From Acidobacteriota bacterium (GTDB lineage: Bacteria > Acidobacteriota > Vicinamibacteria > Fen-336): 64,000 nt of DNA. The translations under genes and the position numbers were made by a program. Where the stretch lies: the NCBI GenBank assembly GCA_011526565.1, contig WYBL01000151.1, positions 144,694-208,693 on the forward strand, in the 5' to 3' direction. How positions within the stretch are numbered: the first letter of the stretch is position 1; the number at the start of each line of letters is the position of its first letter. Under the pieces are notes generated by a model. It did no database searches. It was not told where the DNA came from and saw only the letters and a list, made by a program, of their open reading frames with translations. Below are positions 17,550 to 26,172 of this stretch, one piece after another.

Positions 17550-17555
17550 TATAAT
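17550..17555 (+). promoter_or_regulatory. consensus -10 TATAAT, leaderless promoter candidate
   Basis: A perfect TATAAT ends exactly 6 nt before ATG 17562 (spacer CGAAAG). Transcription would begin at or next to the A of the start codon. Confidence 0.5.
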
Positions 17556-17561
17556 CGAAAG

Positions 17562-18158
17562 ATGGGAAGCGGAAGCTTCGTGCTCGCGCTGTTGCTGCTG
17601 CAGGCCCCCGGTGCGCGCCCCGCGCCGCCGCCGGGGACGTCGTGGACCGAGGCCGACTCGCTGGCCGCCCGCTTCGGCGACCTCGAGGCGCGCTGGAAGA
17701 AGGGGGAGCGCCCGAAGAAGGGCGCGCGGCCGGTCGGCGTCGGCCAGTCCGAGCTCAACTCCTGGATCAACCTGACGATGGCGCCGAAGCTGCCGCCGGG
17801 CCTGACCGGCGTGAGCTTCACGCTGGGCCGCGACCGCATCGAGGGCCGCGGCACCGTCGACCTGCGACAGGTCGGCCTGCAGCTCGACGGCAACCTCGAC
17901 GCGCTCGCGTTCTTCGGCGCGGTGCCGCTGGAGATCGCCGGCACGTTGCGCAGCGCGGACGGCTTCGGCACGTTCGTGCTGGAGTCGGTGCGGCTGGGCT
18001 CGTTCCCGGTGCCGCCGTCGGTGGTCGCCGACCTGGTGCGGCGCAACACGAAGGGCAAGGACTACCCCGAGGGCTTCGACCTGATGGCCCCGTTCCGCCT
18101 GCCGTACTCGGTCTCCCGCGTGCGGCTCGAGCCCGGCCGCGCCGTGCTCGAGTTCTGA
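17562..18158 (+). CDS. exported protein of unknown function upstream of recG
   Basis: A 198-residue protein with a short N-terminal hydrophobic stretch (SFVLALLLLQAPGARPA) typical of a signal peptide, then a mostly beta-strand domain (about 60-198) with LNSWINLTMAPKLPPGLTG and a repeated pattern of amphipathic strands. It resembles small periplasmic lipid-binding or LptA/DUF2140-like folds only in outline. I cannot name the family. It probably has a leaderless mRNA (TATAAT 6 nt before ATG), and its stop overlaps the recG start (CTGA). Confidence 0.55.
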   Translation: MGSGSFVLALLLLQAPGARPAPPPGTSWTEADSLAARFGDLEARWKKGERPKKGARPVGVGQSELNSWINLTMAPKLPPGLTGVSFTLGRDRIEGRGTVDLRQVGLQLDGNLDALAFFGAVPLEIAGTLRSADGFGTFVLESVRLGSFPVPPSVVADLVRRNTKGKDYPEGFDLMAPFRLPYSVSRVRLEPGRAVLEF

Positions 18159-20251
18159 ACCCGCTCGAGACCCCGGTCCAGTTCGTCCGCGGCGTCGGGC
18201 CGCAGCGCGGCGAGGCGCTCGCGAAGCAGGGCGTGCGCACGGCGCTCGACCTGCTGCTGCACGCGCCGCTGCGGTACGAGGACCGCCGCGCGTTCGCGAA
18301 GGTGGGCGAACTGCGGCCCGGGATGAAAGTCGCTGTCGCCGGCACCGTCGCGGTCGCCGGCGTGCGTCGCGCGCGCCGCGTCTCCATCTACGAGATCCGG
18401 CTCGGCGACGGCAGCGGCTACCTGAAGGCGATCTGGTTCAACCAGCCCTACCTGAAGGACGCGCTGCCGAAAGGCGCGCGGGTGGTGCTGTTCGGCGAGG
18501 TGGAGCCCGACCAGTTCGGCGGCCGCGGCGTGGTGATGACCTCGCCGCAGTACGAGAAGGTCGAGGAGGGTGACGCCGGCATCCACACCGGCCGCATCGT
18601 CGCCGTGCACGAGCGGCTGGGCGCGCTGACCGCCAAGCCGCTGCGGCGGATCCTGACCGGGCTCGCCGAGTCGCTGCCGGACGACCTGCCCGACCCGCTG
18701 CCGCCCGCGGTGCGCGAGGCGCTGGGCGTGATCCCGCTCGCGCCCGCGCTGCGCGGGCTGCACGACCCGCCGCCCGACGCCGACCTCGCGCAGCTCAACG
18801 CCTCGCGCTCGCCGGCCCACGTGCGGCTGATCCTCGAGGAGCTGTTCCTGTTCCAGGCCGGGCTCGCGCTGCAGCGGGAGAAGCGGCGCGCAGGGCCCAA
18901 GGTCGCGCGCTACGAGATCGGCGACGCGCAGCGGGAGGCGGTCAAGCGGGTGCTGCCGTTCCGCCTGACCGAGGCCCAGAAGCGGGTGCTGCGCGAGATC
19001 GTCGACGACCTGCGCTCGCCGCACCCGATGCACCGGCTGGTGCAGGGCGACGTCGGCTCGGGCAAGACCGTCGTGGCGCTGCTGGCGATGGTCGTGGCGG
19101 CCGAGTGCGGGTTGCAGGCGGCGTTCATGGCGCCGACCGAGATCCTGGCCGAGCAGCACTTCCTGACGTTCAAGCGGGTGCTGGCGAAGGCGCCCTACGG
19201 CGTCGAGCTGCTGACGGCCAGCGTCAAGGGCAAGGCGCGCAAGGAGGTGCTGGAGCGGCTCCGCACGGGAGCGAGCGCCTTCGCGGTCGGCACCCACGCC
19301 CTGATCCAGGAGGACGTCGCGTTCCACCGCCTGGGGCTGGCGGTCGTCGACGAGCAGCACCGCTTCGGCGTGCTGCAGCGCGAGGAGCTGCGGCGCAAGG
19401 GGCGCGACGTCGACCTGCTGGTGATGACGGCGACGCCGATCCCGCGCACGCTGGCGCTGACCGCGTACGGCGACCTCGACGTCTCGGTGATCGACGAGCG
19501 GCCGCCGGGGCGGACCCCGATCCGCACCCAGTGGAAGCCGGCGAGCGAGCGCCGCGCGGTCCTCGAACAAGTGAAGGCCGAGCTGCGCCAGGGCCGCCAG
19601 GCCTACGTCGTCTATCCGCTGGTCGAGGAGTCGGAGAAGCTCGAGGACGTCAAGGCGGCGACCGCGATGGCCGAGCAGTGGCGCGCGGCGCTGCCCGGGG
19701 TGCGGGTCGAGCTGCTGCACGGGCGGATGAAGGGGCCGGAGAAGGAGGCCGTGATGGCGGCCTTCGCCTCGGGCCAGGCGCCGGTGCTGGTGGCGACCAC
19801 GGTGATCGAGGTCGGCGTCGACGTGCCGAACGCGACGCTGATGGTGATCGAGCACGCCGAGCGCTTCGGCCTGGCCCAGCTCCACCAGCTCCGCGGCCGC
19901 GTCGGGCGCGGCAGCGGAGCGTCGACCTGCGTGCTGCTCTCTCACGGCGCGACCTCCGAGGAGGCGCGGGCGCGGCTGCAGGTGCTGGTCGACACCGACG
20001 ACGGCTTCAAGATCGCCGAGCGCGACCTCGAGCTGCGCGGCCCGGGCGACTTCTTCGGCACCCGGCAGTCGGGGCTGCCGCGCTTCCGCGTCGCCGAACT
20101 GCTGCGCGACCGCGCACTGCTGGAGCAGGCGCGGCGCGAGGCGTTCGCGCTGTGCGCGCGGCACCGCGGCGGCACGCTGCCGCAGCCGCTGCCGCACTAC
20201 CTCGAGGGCGGCGCCTGGGAAGCCCGCTTCGGCCTGGCCCGGATCGGCTGA
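18155..20251 (+). CDS. recG: ATP-dependent DNA helicase RecG
   Basis: A 698-residue protein, the usual RecG length. It reverses stalled replication forks and branch-migrates recombination intermediates. Order of domains: an N-terminal wedge/OB domain (FVRGVGPQRGEALAKQGV near the start, LLHAPLRYEDRR), then helicase motifs with Walker A GDVGSGKT at 298-305, DEQH at 399-402, TATPIPRTLALT, and the motif VI region LHQLRGRVGRG, then the RecG-typical FKIAERDLELRGPGDFFGTRQSGLP near the C-terminus (pattern noted in two parts: KIAERDLELRGPG and GTRQSG). No ATG, GTG or TTG exists near the expected N-terminus. CTG 18155, overlapping the previous stop as CTGA, is the best start. Confidence 0.95.
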   Translation: MNPLETPVQFVRGVGPQRGEALAKQGVRTALDLLLHAPLRYEDRRAFAKVGELRPGMKVAVAGTVAVAGVRRARRVSIYEIRLGDGSGYLKAIWFNQPYLKDALPKGARVVLFGEVEPDQFGGRGVVMTSPQYEKVEEGDAGIHTGRIVAVHERLGALTAKPLRRILTGLAESLPDDLPDPLPPAVREALGVIPLAPALRGLHDPPPDADLAQLNASRSPAHVRLILEELFLFQAGLALQREKRRAGPKVARYEIGDAQREAVKRVLPFRLTEAQKRVLREIVDDLRSPHPMHRLVQGDVGSGKTVVALLAMVVAAECGLQAAFMAPTEILAEQHFLTFKRVLAKAPYGVELLTASVKGKARKEVLERLRTGASAFAVGTHALIQEDVAFHRLGLAVVDEQHRFGVLQREELRRKGRDVDLLVMTATPIPRTLALTAYGDLDVSVIDERPPGRTPIRTQWKPASERRAVLEQVKAELRQGRQAYVVYPLVEESEKLEDVKAATAMAEQWRAALPGVRVELLHGRMKGPEKEAVMAAFASGQAPVLVATTVIEVGVDVPNATLMVIEHAERFGLAQLHQLRGRVGRGSGASTCVLLSHGATSEEARARLQVLVDTDDGFKIAERDLELRGPGDFFGTRQSGLPRFRVAELLRDRALLEQARREAFALCARHRGGTLPQPLPHYLEGGAWEARFGLARIG

Positions 20252-20263
20252 GCCGGGCCAGGC
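20232..20263. terminator. 11-bp perfect hairpin at the recG/dodecin convergent junction
   Basis: GCCTGGCCCGG (20232-20242) pairs with CCGGGCCAGGC (20253-20263) around a 10-nt loop containing the recG stop codon. There is no U-tract, so it is a terminator-like or mRNA-protecting structure between two convergent genes. Confidence 0.4.
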
Positions 20264-20278
20264 GCGACGCTCGCCGGG

Positions 20279-20482
20279 CTACTCGTCGAGCACGAAGGTC
20301 ACCAGCACGTTGACCTGGTACTCGGTGATCTTGCCCTTGCTGACGCGGACCGTCTGTTCCTTGACCCAGGCGCTGCGGATGTTGCGCAGGCTCTTGCTGG
20401 CGCGCTTGATCGCGGTCTGCAGCGCGTCCTCGAAGCTCTTCGGCGACGTGGCGCTGATCTCGGACACCTTGGCGACGGACAT
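20279..20482 (-). CDS. dodecin family flavin-binding protein
   Basis: A 67-residue protein, the standard dodecin length. It begins MSVAKVSEISATSPKSFEDA, then ALQTAIKRASKSLRNI (the single helix), then AWVKEQTVRVSKGKITEYQV and the terminal strand NVLVTFVLDE. Dodecins assemble as hollow dodecamers that store flavin or coenzyme A and damp photochemistry. The tryptophan that stacks on the isoalloxazine is in the SAWVKEQ segment. AAGGAGGAG precedes the ATG. Confidence 0.92.
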   Translation of the reverse strand: MSVAKVSEISATSPKSFEDALQTAIKRASKSLRNIRSAWVKEQTVRVSKGKITEYQVNVLVTFVLDE

Positions 20483-20498
20483 GGGCTCCTCCTTCTGA

Positions 20499-20963
20499 TC
20501 AGTGGACTTCGGTCGGACGGGCTTCTTCCCAGACCTTCTCGCGCACGCCCTGTTCCGCGAGGAATCGCTCGGCGCGGGTGAGCGTCTCGTGCAGGTCGGC
20601 CGGGTCGGGCACGCCGCCGCGGTCGGCGACGATGCGGGCGGTGGCCTCCACCTCGGGCGCGTGGTGGGTCTCCGGGCGCAGGTGGCCCGTGAAGTCGAAG
20701 GCGTCGATGTCGACCCGCAGCGGAAGGGCGTGGTCGCGCAGCGCCTCCACGAGCAGCCGCACGCAGCGCGCGTGGGCCTCCTGCACGACCTCCTTCAGCT
20801 CGCGTCCCGGCACGTCGACGTCGAAGCGGGCGTAGAGCTTGAGGCACGCGCCGTGCGACTCGAGGCCGTGGGCCTTCACCATCTCGCGCAGCGGCAACTG
20901 CTCCCAGCACACGCGGTGTTGTTCGATCCAGGCGCGGTCGGGCAGCGGCAGGTCGCGCAGCAT
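20499..20963 (-). CDS. conserved hypothetical protein next to dodecin
   Basis: A 154-residue protein from ATG 20963. An alternative upstream start at 20996 would add 11 residues. It is hydrophilic with no signal peptide or membrane segment. Visible features are an N-terminal WIEQHRVCWEQLP segment, a long helix KEVVQEAHARCVRLLVEAL, and several histidines (GHLRPETHHAPEVE). I do not recognise the family; it may be a metal-binding or acyl-CoA-pathway helper. It lies 17 bp upstream of dodecin on the same strand and has a -10-like TACACT ending 7 nt before its ATG. Confidence 0.55.
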   Translation of the reverse strand: MLRDLPLPDRAWIEQHRVCWEQLPLREMVKAHGLESHGACLKLYARFDVDVPGRELKEVVQEAHARCVRLLVEALRDHALPLRVDIDAFDFTGHLRPETHHAPEVEATARIVADRGGVPDPADLHETLTRAERFLAEQGVREKVWEEARPTEVH

Positions 20964-20970
20964 CGAAGCC

Positions 20971-20976
20971 AGTGTA
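20971..20976 (-). promoter_or_regulatory. -10-like hexamer TACACT, leaderless promoter candidate
   Basis: On the minus strand TACACT is followed by 7 nt (GGCTTCG) and then ATG 20963. No ribosome binding site is present, so this is a leaderless start candidate for the gene upstream of dodecin. Confidence 0.4.
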
Positions 20977-21013
20977 CCGCCGCGCGCTCGCGGCATGCGA
21001 GGATCGGCGCACG

Positions 21014-21592
21014 ATGACGCGCATCCTCGCGGGCGGCAACAAGGGGCGGCGGCTCGCCGCGCCGTCGGGGCTCGCCACCCGGCCGACCGGCGCGCGGGTG
21101 CGGCAGACGCTGTTCGACATCCTCTCGCCCGTGCTGCCGGGCTGCCGCTTCCTCGACGCCTTCGCCGGCAGCGGCGCGGTCGGCCTGGAAGCGCTCTCGC
21201 GCGGGGCGGCGCGGGTGGTGCTCGTCGACAACGCGGCCGCGGCGATCGCCGCGATCCGCGAGAACCTCGCCGCGCTGAAGGACGCGCCGGGCGAGGTCAA
21301 GGTCCACCGCCAGGACGCGCGGCTGGCGCTCGCGGCCTACGGCGACCAGGGCGTGCGCTTCGACGTGGTCTTCGTCGACCCGCCGTACGACAGCCCCATC
21401 TACGAGGAGGTGCTCGAGCAGGTCGGCACCATGGGCCTGCTGGAGGCGGACGGCGTGGTGATCGCGGAGCACTTTCACAAGCGCGCCTTGCCGGAGACAA
21501 TCGGGGGCCTGGAGCGGCGCCGGGTCGTGAAGATCGGCGACCACTGCCTGAGCTTCTACCGCGCGGCGGCGCGCAGAAACGAGGCTGAATGA
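21014..21592 (+). CDS. rsmD: 16S rRNA (guanine(966)-N(2))-methyltransferase RsmD
   Basis: A 192-residue protein from ATG 21014. RsmD methylates N2 of G966 in 16S rRNA using SAM. Signatures: the N-terminal ILAGGNKGRRLAAPSG, the RPTGARVRQTLFDIL segment, the SAM-binding loop LDAFAGSGAVGLEAL, and the catalytic motif VFVDPPYDS. The stop overlaps the coaD start (ATGA). RsmD-CoaD pairing is a very common bacterial gene order, which supports both calls. Confidence 0.95.
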   Translation: MTRILAGGNKGRRLAAPSGLATRPTGARVRQTLFDILSPVLPGCRFLDAFAGSGAVGLEALSRGAARVVLVDNAAAAIAAIRENLAALKDAPGEVKVHRQDARLALAAYGDQGVRFDVVFVDPPYDSPIYEEVLEQVGTMGLLEADGVVIAEHFHKRALPETIGGLERRRVVKIGDHCLSFYRAAARRNEAE

Positions 21593-22095
21593 CCGAGAGC
21601 GAGCGCAGCGCCTCCCTGGCCGTGTTCCCGGGCTCGTTCGACCCGATCACGAACGGCCACGCCGACATCATCCGCCGCGGGCTGTCGGTGTTCGACCGGG
21701 TGACGGTGGCGATCCTGGTCAACCAGGAGAAGAAGCCGCTGTTCAGCGTCGAGGAGCGGGTGCGCATCGTGCGCGAGGTGTGGGAGGGCGAGCCGCGGGT
21801 CCAGGTCGACACCTTCAGCGGCCTGCTGGTCGACTACGCGACGCGGGTCGGGGCCTCCGTGATCGTGCGCGGGCTGCGCGCGATCTCCGACTTCGAGTAC
21901 GAGTTCCAGATGGCGTTGATGAACCGCCGGCTGAAGCCGCGGGTCGAGACGGTGTTCATGATGCCGGCCGAGAAGTACTCGTACCTGTCCTCGCGACTGG
22001 TCAAGGAGGTGTTCGAGCTCGGCGGCGACATCCAAGGGCTGGTGCCCGACGTCGTGATCCGCCACCTGCGCGACAAGCGCGACGCGGCGCGGTGA
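21589..22095 (+). CDS. coaD: pantetheine-phosphate adenylyltransferase CoaD
   Basis: A 168-residue protein. It transfers AMP from ATP to 4'-phosphopantetheine, making dephospho-CoA, the penultimate step of coenzyme A synthesis. It shows the nucleotidyltransferase motif VFPGSFDPITNGHADII (T/H-x-G-H), the substrate segment IVRGLRAISDFEYEFQMA, and YLSSRLVKEV, which corresponds to the ISSTxVR/KE loop. Coupled upstream to rsmD and downstream to a small conserved gene by a GTGA overlap. Confidence 0.97.
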   Translation: MTESERSASLAVFPGSFDPITNGHADIIRRGLSVFDRVTVAILVNQEKKPLFSVEERVRIVREVWEGEPRVQVDTFSGLLVDYATRVGASVIVRGLRAISDFEYEFQMALMNRRLKPRVETVFMMPAEKYSYLSSRLVKEVFELGGDIQGLVPDVVIRHLRDKRDAAR

Positions 22096-22484
22096 AGTTC
22101 ACCCTCGCCGCCGGCTCGCCGGTCGTCGTCTACCTCCACGAGCCGCGCGAGAAGATGTGGGGGCTGCTCGTGCAACTGAACGCGGCGGGCGTCGTGCTGC
22201 GCGGCTTCGACCTGCGCATGTACGAGGACTGGCTGCGCCAGGAGCGGCGCCGCGAGGAGGCGCTGATCGGGCCGATGACGCTGTTCTTCCCGGCCAGCCG
22301 CCTGGAGCGGCTGGAGCGGGACGAGACCGTCGGCCCGGTGACCGGCTACTCGGACCGCTTCTTCGCGGAGACCGGCCGCTCGGTGCGGCAGGCCATGGGC
22401 TGGCCGCCGGCCCCGGCCCCGCGCCAGCGCGCGCCGAAGCCGCGGCGCTCGCGCGCCCAGCCGGCGTCGAAGAAGCGCGAGTAG
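22092..22484 (+). CDS. conserved hypothetical protein downstream of coaD
   Basis: A 130-residue protein from GTG 22092, which overlaps the coaD stop. The first 90 residues look like a folded small beta domain (PVVVYLHEPREKMWGLLVQL, GVVLRGFDLRMYEDWL, GPMTLFFPASRLERLE), then a basic proline/alanine tail (PAPRQRAPKPRRSRAQ) that may bind nucleic acid or be disordered. The pattern of a small barrel that starts with a modified residue loop suggests an RNA- or lipid-related accessory protein; no function is known to me. Its last 139 bp overlap the convergent secreted-protein gene. Confidence 0.6.
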   Translation: MKFTLAAGSPVVVYLHEPREKMWGLLVQLNAAGVVLRGFDLRMYEDWLRQERRREEALIGPMTLFFPASRLERLERDETVGPVTGYSDRFFAETGRSVRQAMGWPPAPAPRQRAPKPRRSRAQPASKKRE

Positions 22485-22765
22485 CCGCCCGGGGCGACGC
22501 CGCCGCTCTTGTAGAGCGCGGCCAGGCGCCAGGCCGCCTCGTCGCCCTCGCGCACGGGGAGGGCGACGCCCGGCGACTCGCCGGCGCGGTAGAAGCGGGA
22601 CAGCTCGTACGGCGAGTGGAGGGCGACGATCTCGGGGCAGTCGGCGTCCCGCGAGTCTTCCTGGACGTCGGTCTCCGCCTCGGGCGGCGGGGCAGGCGCC
22701 TTGTCCTGAGCCGAAGCGACGGCCCCGAACCAGACCAGGGCGATGACAGCGAACGCGTGTCGCAT
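22346..22765 (-). CDS. small secreted protein, convergent with the coaD operon
   Basis: A 139-residue reading frame. ATG 22765 follows GAGGAG and starts a convincing signal peptide (MRHAFAVIALVWFGAVASAQ). The mature part is acidic (ETDVQEDSRDADCPEIV) and then basic. The last 46 codons overlap the 3' end of the rightward gene on the other strand and look like shadow sequence, so the real protein may be shorter in related strains. Function not recognisable. Confidence 0.5.
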   Translation of the reverse strand: MRHAFAVIALVWFGAVASAQDKAPAPPPEAETDVQEDSRDADCPEIVALHSPYELSRFYRAGESPGVALPVREGDEAAWRLAALYKSGGVAPGGYSRFFDAGWARERRGFGARWRGAGAGGQPMACRTERPVSAKKRSE

Positions 22766-22836
22766 GGCGACTCCTCTCACCCGAGTCTAACGAACGTCGT
22801 CCGTTCGGGGGACGTGATCCTGCACACTCGCGGGGT

Positions 22837-22842
22837 TACAAT
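22837..22842 (+). promoter_or_regulatory. -10-like hexamer TACAAT upstream of serA
   Basis: TACAAT at about 235 nt before the serA start. The -35 region (GTGATC at about 22814) is weak. It would give a leader of roughly 225 nt. Between the secreted-protein gene and serA, 311 bp, this promoter, the small ORF at 22955 and the hairpins at 22989 are all I see. Confidence 0.35.
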
Positions 22843-22954
22843 GCGTCGCTTCAAGAGCCTTCGAAGCGGTGCCCGCGAACGAAGGTCCATCACGCAAATC
22901 GCATGCCTCCGTCGCGCTGCTGTCATAGAGTGCAAACCGCTAGAAGTCGACATC

Positions 22955-23080
22955 ATGCAATCACTTAGCGCGACGTTCCGCGAGCTTTCCACAGAGATTT
23001 CCACAAATTCTGTGGATTCCCGGGACGGCCATCGGGTCCCCCTTCGGGAGGCCGCGTCGCGCAGGAGGTCCCTGCCGTGA
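22955..23080 (+). CDS. serine-rich upstream ORF overlapping the serA start
   Basis: A 41-codon frame beginning MQSLSATFRELSTEIS. It has 8 serines, 6 of them plus 3 threonines within residues 3-22. Its TGA overlaps the serA GTG as GTGA, so it would be translationally coupled to the serine-pathway gene. Ribosome binding site is weak (AGAAG 10 nt upstream). It could be a leader peptide sensing charged tRNA-Ser, or an accident of the AT-richer leader. The hairpin at 22989-23015 lies within it, as expected for an attenuator. Confidence 0.3.
   Translation: MQSLSATFRELSTEISTNSVDSRDGHRVPLREAASRRRSLP
22989..23040 (+). promoter_or_regulatory. hairpins in the serA leader
   Basis: CCACAGA (22989-22995) pairs with TCTGTGG (23009-23015), extended by ATTT/AAAT around a 4-nt loop. 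A second stem GGGAC/GTCCC spans 23022-23040. A third small stem (CCC/GGG around TTC) lies before the ribosome binding site CAGGAGG. The AT-rich first stem is unusual in this GC-rich DNA. Confidence 0.4.
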
Positions 23081-24660
23081 GTCACAAGATCCTCGTCCTC
23101 GAAGGCATGACCGAACGCGGCCTCGACGTGCTGCGCTCCGAAGGATTCGAAGTCGACGTCCAGAAGGCGATGCCGCCGGAGGAACTGGTCAAGATCGTCG
23201 CGCCCTACGACGCGATCACCGTCCGCTCCAGCTCCAAGATCACCGCCGACGTGATCGCCGCCGCCGCCAACCTGAAGGTGGTCGGCCGGCCGGGAGTCGG
23301 CGTCGACAACATCGACCTCGAGGCGGCCACCCGCCGCGGCGTGATCGTGATGAACGCGCCGCTCGGCAACATGGTCTCCACCGCGGAGCTGGCGCTGGCG
23401 CTGCTGCTCGCGGTGGCCCGCAACATCGCCCAGGGCGACGCCTCGATGAAGAAGGGGACCTGGGACCGCAAGTCGTTCGCCGGCGTCGAACTGTGCGGCA
23501 AGCGGATCGGCGTGATCGGGCTCGGCCGCATCGGCCGCGAGATGGGCGTGCGCTGCAAGGCGCTGGGCATGGACGTGGTCGGCTACGACCCGTTCGTCTC
23601 GCAGCCGCTGGTGGAGGGCCTGGGCATCACCCTGCTCTCGCTCGACGAGCTGTTCGCGACCTCCGACTTCCTGACCCTGCACTCGGTGCTGAGCCCCGAG
23701 ACCCGCCAGCTCATCAACAAGGACACGATCGCGAAGATGAAGCCGGGCGTGCGCATCGTCAACGCCGCGCGCGGCGCGCTGATCGACGAGGCGGCGCTGT
23801 TCGAGGCGCTGGAGAGCGGCCGGGTGGCCGGCGCGGGCCTCGACGTGCACGCCAAGGAGCCGCCCGTCGACTGGAAGCTCTCGCAGCACCCGAAGGTGGT
23901 GGCGATGCCGCACGTCGGCGCCTCCACCGCCGAGGCGCAGGAGAAGGTCGGCACCGACATCGCGATCCAGATCCGCGACTACCTGAAGGGCGGCATCATC
24001 CAGCAGGCGGTCAACTTCTTCCAGCTCTCCTCGGACATCTACGAGCACGTCAAGCCGGCGATGGACCTGGCCGAGCGGCTCGGCGCGTTCGTCGGCCAGG
24101 CGCTGCCGGGCAAGCCGGAGCGGCTGGAGATCGGGCTCTACGGCGACTTCCGCGACCTCGACCTGAAGCCGATCCTGCCGGCCGCGGTGGCGGGCGTGCT
24201 GCGCGGCAGCGCGACCGGCGTCACGGTCGTCAACGCGCTGCAGGCGGCGAAGGAGCGCGGGCTGCAGATCGTCGAGTCCACCTCCTCGGCGCAGCTCAGC
24301 TTCGCCAACCTGGTCGCGGTGCGCTACAAGACGAGCGAGGCCGAGCTGTCGGTGTCCGGCACCTACTTCGGCCCGGGCCAGCCGCGGCTGGTCGACGTCG
24401 ACGGCGTCGAGGTCGACGCGATCCCGGCCGGTCACGTGCTCTACGTCAAGAACGACGACACGCCGGGCGTGATCGGCCACATCGGCTCGACGCTGGGCGG
24501 CCGCCGCATCAACATCGCGCGGATGACCGTGGGCCGCAAGCCGGGCAGCGCGCGGGCGGTGATGATGATCGAGGTCGACGGCGAGGTGACGCTGGAGACC
24601 CTGGAGGCGCTGCGCCGGATCGCGGGCGTCAAGGAAGCCAAGGCGATCCGCCTCGGCTAG
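23077..24660 (+). CDS. serA: D-3-phosphoglycerate dehydrogenase SerA (long, ASB + ACT type)
   Basis: A 527-residue enzyme that oxidises 3-phosphoglycerate to 3-phosphohydroxypyruvate with NAD, the first step of serine synthesis. Substrate domain with VRSSSKITADVI and GRPGVGVDNID; Rossmann loop IGVIGLGRIG (GLGRIG at 148-153); catalytic region with NAARGALIDEAAL and PHVGASTAEAQ (catalytic His). Residues about 310-450 are the ASB domain of the long form, and the last 75 residues are an ACT domain (VLYVKNDDTPGVIGHIGS) that binds serine for feedback inhibition in relatives. GTG start preceded by CAGGAGG. Confidence 0.97.
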   Translation: MSHKILVLEGMTERGLDVLRSEGFEVDVQKAMPPEELVKIVAPYDAITVRSSSKITADVIAAAANLKVVGRPGVGVDNIDLEAATRRGVIVMNAPLGNMVSTAELALALLLAVARNIAQGDASMKKGTWDRKSFAGVELCGKRIGVIGLGRIGREMGVRCKALGMDVVGYDPFVSQPLVEGLGITLLSLDELFATSDFLTLHSVLSPETRQLINKDTIAKMKPGVRIVNAARGALIDEAALFEALESGRVAGAGLDVHAKEPPVDWKLSQHPKVVAMPHVGASTAEAQEKVGTDIAIQIRDYLKGGIIQQAVNFFQLSSDIYEHVKPAMDLAERLGAFVGQALPGKPERLEIGLYGDFRDLDLKPILPAAVAGVLRGSATGVTVVNALQAAKERGLQIVESTSSAQLSFANLVAVRYKTSEAELSVSGTYFGPGQPRLVDVDGVEVDAIPAGHVLYVKNDDTPGVIGHIGSTLGGRRINIARMTVGRKPGSARAVMMIEVDGEVTLETLEALRRIAGVKEAKAIRLG

Positions 24661-24693
24661 GGCCTTTTCTTCAAGGAGTAGACTGCTCACACC

Positions 24694-26088
<1,395 letters not shown>

Positions 26089-26116
26089 TCCGCTGATTCC
26101 GTTCACCGCACCGAAG

Positions 26117-26152
26117 ACGCGCCGATCGGGCGAGACCCGGTCGGCGCGTTTC
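26117..26152 (+). terminator. rho-independent terminator-like hairpin after icd
   Basis: A 14-bp stem ACGCGCCGATCGGG / CCCGGTCGGCGCGT with one G-U pair and a CGAGA loop (26131-26135), followed by TTTCGTT. It separates the core gene icd from the convergent kinase operon of the island and may serve both strands. Confidence 0.7.
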
Positions 26153-26172
26153 GTTCGTGTTAGGTCGGCGAC

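Noticed and set aside
22841..22954. Longer version of the serine-rich leader frame starting at ATG 22841
   Set aside because: That ATG overlaps the proposed -10 hexamer TACAAT and would not be transcribed from it; the added residues are arginine-rich without bias for serine.
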